From Scatosoma sp045652785 (lineage in GTDB: Bacteria; Bacillota; Clostridia; Christensenellales; Borkfalkiaceae), in contig JAZOLF010000153.1 in NCBI GenBank assembly GCA_045652785.1, positions 1-14,993 on the forward strand: DNA of 14,993 bases. Direction: 5' to 3'. The translations under genes and the position numbers were made by a program. Under the pieces are notes generated by a model. It did not search any database. It saw only the letters and a list, made by a program, of their open reading frames with translations, and was not told the DNA's origin. Shown here in pieces: positions 13,171 to 14,993 of the stretch. The number at the start of each line of letters is the position of its first letter. The first letter of the stretch is position 1.

Positions 13171-13327
13171 TAAAGGCTTTCCGATGGTTGGATGGGTGTT
13201 CAATTCCTGGACGCTCGGCGGGCTCGCTATTCCGTCGCTATGCTCCTTACGACCGCACCAAAATGGAAGCAGGGTTTAACTTTCGAACACCCCATTGGGA
13301 TTTTTCGAAGGCTAAACCCCTTTTTTG
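13171..13327 (+). ncRNA. Candidate small RNA with two exclusive folds and a terminator
   Basis: No convincing protein is encoded here. The stretch ends in a long hairpin (GGGTTTA 13272-13278 with TAAACCC 13313-13319, and TTCGAA 13282-13287 with TTCGAA 13304-13309) followed by CTTTTTT, a typical plus-strand terminator. Upstream, GGGTGTTC (13194-13201) is perfectly complementary to GAACACCC (13285-13292), which would disrupt that terminator. A possible promoter ends at 13170. The 3' end overlaps the last codons of the araC-type gene on the opposite strand. No known RNA family is recognised, and it has no downstream gene to control in cis. Confidence 0.35.
13272..13326 (+). terminator. Plus-strand hairpin terminator overlapping the 3' end of the AraC-type gene
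   Basis: A stem of 7 bp plus 6 bp with a nearly paired join between them (13272-13319) is followed by C and six T. The T run is on the plus strand only, so it does not terminate the minus-strand regulator gene. No clear minus-strand terminator is visible below 13312. Confidence 0.65.
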
Positions 13328-14133
13328 TACTCGGCGCGGTATTTGCTGGGGGATGAGCCAACGATTTCAGTAAAGTTTCTGTTGAAACTCGACATGGATA
13401 GAAACCCGCACTCGTAGCAAATAAACGAAATGGAGTATTCCGTCGTTGCGAGTAATCGTTTTGCGTAATTGATGCGCAGTGACGAAACGTAATGGTTGAA
13501 GGTGATACCCATTTTCTTATGGAACAGCTTGCTGAAATGGGTAGGGTTATAGTTTGCATATTCGGCAACGTTTTGCAAGGTGATTTTTTCCTTGAAATGC
13601 AGGTTGATGTATTCAAGGGATTTTTGGATTTCACTCTTTTGCGAAGAATTGCTCACAGACTCTTGGTGGTAAACGCTTAGGAATAATTCGATTAGATTGT
13701 CGCATACGTTGCGTATGAGCGAGGGCGCGACGGGCTGACCGCGTTTTTTGAGATAGTACAGGGTATCAAGATGTGCGATGATAGATTTTCCCATTTCCTT
13801 ATCAAGGAAGCAGATCTTATCCGCCGTAAGCCGGTTCAGTTTTTTAAGCTGAGCGGTAGAAACAAGCGACGGGGAAACCATCAGGTTGTATAAGCTGTTT
13901 TTGGGGGTGAGATTGAAGAAGGCGTGGCAGTCGCGGTAGTCCATCACGGTGAAGGCGTAGGTCGGGAAATAATACTCCGTACCATTGATAACGTGTATGC
14001 CTTCCCCCTTTTCCATGAGAGTAAGTTCGATACAGTCGTGAAAGTGAAGCGAGTGCTTCGTATCGGTGTAACGTCGGATGTGGTAGCCGTTTGTACTGGG
14101 GAAATCCTTCAGTTTGTAAATCGGTTGATTCAT
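13312..14133 (-). CDS. AraC/XylS-family transcriptional regulator with a cupin-type sensor domain
   Basis: The 273-residue protein has an N-terminal ligand-binding half. Its HSLHFHDCIELTLMEKGEG block and the YYFPTYAFTVMDYRDCHAF block are typical of the cupin fold in sugar-responsive regulators. A linker is followed by a C-terminal double helix-turn-helix (about residues 180-270): ITLQNVAEYANYNPTHFSKL and the signature SISFICYECGFLSMSSFNRNF, ending in GSSPSKYRAEYKK. I use the ATG at 14133 because GGGAG lies six bases upstream; an upstream frame extension to 14175 reads through the ribosome site. It faces away from the secreted repeat protein gene across a 315-base gap, so that gene is its most obvious target. 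The effector is unknown. Confidence 0.93.
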   Translation of the reverse strand: MNQPIYKLKDFPSTNGYHIRRYTDTKHSLHFHDCIELTLMEKGEGIHVINGTEYYFPTYAFTVMDYRDCHAFFNLTPKNSLYNLMVSPSLVSTAQLKKLNRLTADKICFLDKEMGKSIIAHLDTLYYLKKRGQPVAPSLIRNVCDNLIELFLSVYHQESVSNSSQKSEIQKSLEYINLHFKEKITLQNVAEYANYNPTHFSKLFHKKMGITFNHYVSSLRINYAKRLLATTEYSISFICYECGFLSMSSFNRNFTEIVGSSPSKYRAEYKKGV

Positions 14134-14165
14134 AATGCGCTCCCAAAAAGCATATCGTTTCCTAT

Positions 14166-14194
14166 ATTTTATCATGTTTTCCGTAAAAAATCAA
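14166..14194 (-). promoter_or_regulatory. Promoter of the AraC-family regulator gene
   Basis: On the minus strand TTGATT (14194-14189), 17 bases, then TAAAAT (14171-14166) preceded by TG and one base, an extended -10. The start would fall near 14160, giving a leader of about 25 bases. Confidence 0.7.
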
Positions 14195-14236
14195 CTAATT
14201 TGCCAAAAAAATGAGAAGAAAAAGAAAAATAATAGG

Positions 14237-14265
14237 TTGTAAGGCAGGTGTTATTATGTTATAAT
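14237..14265 (+). promoter_or_regulatory. Promoter of the secreted repeat protein gene
   Basis: TTGTAA (14237-14242), 17 bases, then TATAAT (14260-14265) preceded by TG and one base. It lies only 42 bases from the divergent araC-type promoter, so a bound regulator could affect both. Confidence 0.75.
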
Positions 14266-14271
14266 AAGGGC

Positions 14272-14448
14272 ACAAGTGAAGGTGTTAATACGAAAGAACG
14301 CCTGAAAATAAGCGGAATCCCGCCCCGAAGTACATTTGTTATGTAATAACAAATGCAATACTCTTTTTTTGAAAAATTAAAAAAAATGCCGTTGGGCGGT
14401 ATTTGATGGGAAAAGAATAATTGCATACTTATGAAAGGAGGCAAAAAA
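14272..14448 (+). promoter_or_regulatory. Long structured leader of the secreted repeat protein gene
   Basis: Four hairpins are visible in order: GGTGTT/AACGCC (14281-14302), GCGG/CCGC (14312-14323), CATTTGTTA/TAACAAATG (14333-14355) and AAATGCCG/CGGTATTT (14384-14404). Seven T (14364-14370) follow the third after 8 bases, so it may be an attenuator, though its stem is AT-rich. The ribosome site AAAGGAGG is at 14434-14441. I could not match this to a known riboswitch class. Confidence 0.45.
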
Positions 14449-14993
14449 ATGAAAAAAATAAAGGCAATATTAACAGCTCTCGTAATGGCTTTTGGTGTTA
14501 CGGCAGGGCTTGGCGCAGTCGCCGCAATTGCTACGCAGCCTGAAACAACGCAGGTGACGGCGAGAGCAGAAGCAACGGTGCACAATCTCGGCGCGTTGAC
14601 GTTACACGTAAACAGTAAGCCGATTGGTGGCGCTGGTAAGGCGAACAATCAATTGTACTTGGAAAGAGCAGATGGGGGAGCATTGGCTATCCAAAACTGG
14701 GATTATTTTTTCACCGCAGATACGGACGGTTATTTCAAAGTCAACGGCGAACCAAAAACTCGTACTGAAATTAAGAGTACGGACGCTGGTTTCTTCTGGT
14801 TATTTGATGCGCTCAACGCAGGGGACGTCGTAACGATTGGCGGTACGTTTAAGTGCGAAAGCCAAGGGGTAATCTATAAGATCGCGGAAAGCAATTTCGC
14901 TTGGAATGGGACGAATTGGGTCGCATACACAACGCATAATCTCGGCGCGTTAACGTTACACGTAAACAGTAAGCCGATTGGTGGCGCTGGTAA
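14449..14993 (+). CDS. Secreted protein with long near-identical repeats, 3' partial
   Basis: The frame from the ATG at 14449 is open to the window end (181 codons). A signal peptide is clear: basic MKKIK, a hydrophobic core to about residue 29, and a likely cleavage near VTARA. After it comes HNLGALTLHVNSKPIGGAGK at residues 45-64, a beta-rich region with aromatic residues and GDVVTIGGTF, and a WNGTNW motif near 154-159. The HNLGALTLHVNSKPIGGAGK block then starts again at residue 163. The repeat period is 118 residues. This suggests a long surface or extracellular protein built of beta-sandwich modules, perhaps glycan-binding. I do not know the family. A consensus AAAGGAGG supports the start, and the divergent AraC regulator is the likely controller. 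Confidence 0.86.
   Translation, partial: MKKIKAILTALVMAFGVTAGLGAVAAIATQPETTQVTARAEATVHNLGALTLHVNSKPIGGAGKANNQLYLERADGGALAIQNWDYFFTADTDGYFKVNGEPKTRTEIKSTDAGFFWLFDALNAGDVVTIGGTFKCESQGVIYKIAESNFAWNGTNWVAYTTHNLGALTLHVNSKPIGGAG
14581..14639 (+). repeat. Repeat unit start, copy 1 (354-base period)
   Basis: These 59 bases recur at 14935-14993 with only two differences, both synonymous (CAC/CAT and TTG/TTA). The unit length is 354 bases (118 codons). Confidence 0.92.
14935..14993 (+). repeat. Repeat unit start, copy 2 (cut by the window end)
   Basis: 57 of 59 bases match copy 1 at 14581. The identity runs to the window edge, so how far the unit or the array continues is not visible. Confidence 0.92.

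Noticed and set aside
13190..13215. Possible tRNA remnant because of GTTCAATTCC
   Set aside because: The flanking bases do not form a T stem or acceptor stem and there is no CCA; only the loop-like bases match.
13171..13327. T-box or other cis riboswitch
   Set aside because: There is a terminator/anti-terminator geometry, but no gene downstream on the same strand and no recognised T-box bulge sequence.
13188..13373. Plus-strand open frame of 61 codons with a TTG start
   Set aside because: It has no ribosome site, runs through the strong terminator hairpin and overlaps the AraC-type gene on the other strand; a structured RNA or repeat fits better.
14272..14448. c-di-GMP, SAM or fluoride riboswitch before the secreted protein gene
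   Set aside because: The conserved core sequences of those classes are not found; only generic hairpins are seen.
1..14993. CRISPR arrays, tRNA or rRNA genes, intact insertion sequences, integrases
   Set aside because: No regularly spaced repeats of CRISPR type, no cloverleaf other than the tmRNA ends, and no transposase or integrase motifs were seen in any frame.

Overview
The window looks like the chromosome of a Bacillota (Firmicutes) bacterium, most likely a Clostridia-type gut or anaerobic lineage. The grounds are strong AAGGAGG-type ribosome sites, many extended -10 promoters, a tetrahydrofolate riboswitch in front of an ECF-type folate transporter gene, the DUF421/DUF4363 pair, and a DUF512-der-plsY-ssrA block with a Firmicutes-like tmRNA tag (ADNNAYALAA). 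I cannot place it below class level from the sequence alone.

Positions 1-3600 hold the 3' part of a UDP-sugar pyrophosphorylase gene with a small helical partner gene overlapping its stop. They converge on a two-gene minus-strand operon (DUF421 membrane protein, then DUF4363 protein) across a bidirectional terminator. Divergent from that operon, a near-consensus promoter drives a THF riboswitch and folT.

Positions 3570-11313 hold a long plus-strand housekeeping run: lgt, pncB, lspA, an RluD-type pseudouridine synthase gene, a DUF512/radical-SAM-like gene, der and plsY, with gaps of 1-75 bases. It combines two of the three lipoprotein-maturation steps (Lgt, LspA) with NAD salvage, rRNA modification, ribosome assembly and phospholipid synthesis. 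The lgt promoter is embedded in the preceding terminator, and lgt has a structured leader. Position 11353 starts ssrA (tmRNA) with its own promoter and terminator.

Positions 11716-13330 are AT-rich and look like a decayed accessory patch next to the 3' end of ssrA, a classical integration target. It contains a 5'-truncated XRE regulator remnant, a DUF6173-like gene interrupted by an in-frame TAG, a 73-residue N/Q/Y-rich small protein gene preceded by two similar promoter modules, and a promoter-hairpin-terminator unit that may be an unannotated small RNA.

Positions 13312-14993 hold an AraC-family regulator gene (minus) divergent from a secreted protein gene that runs off the window and already shows the start of a second copy of a 118-residue repeat, nearly identical at the DNA level. 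Its 5' leader is about 180 bases and structured.

A short repeat, GGGGCAGGTATGCGTTGA, occurs in three to four copies scattered through intergenic and coding DNA. It is among the least explained signals, together with the twin 11-bp-repeat promoter modules and the candidate small RNA.
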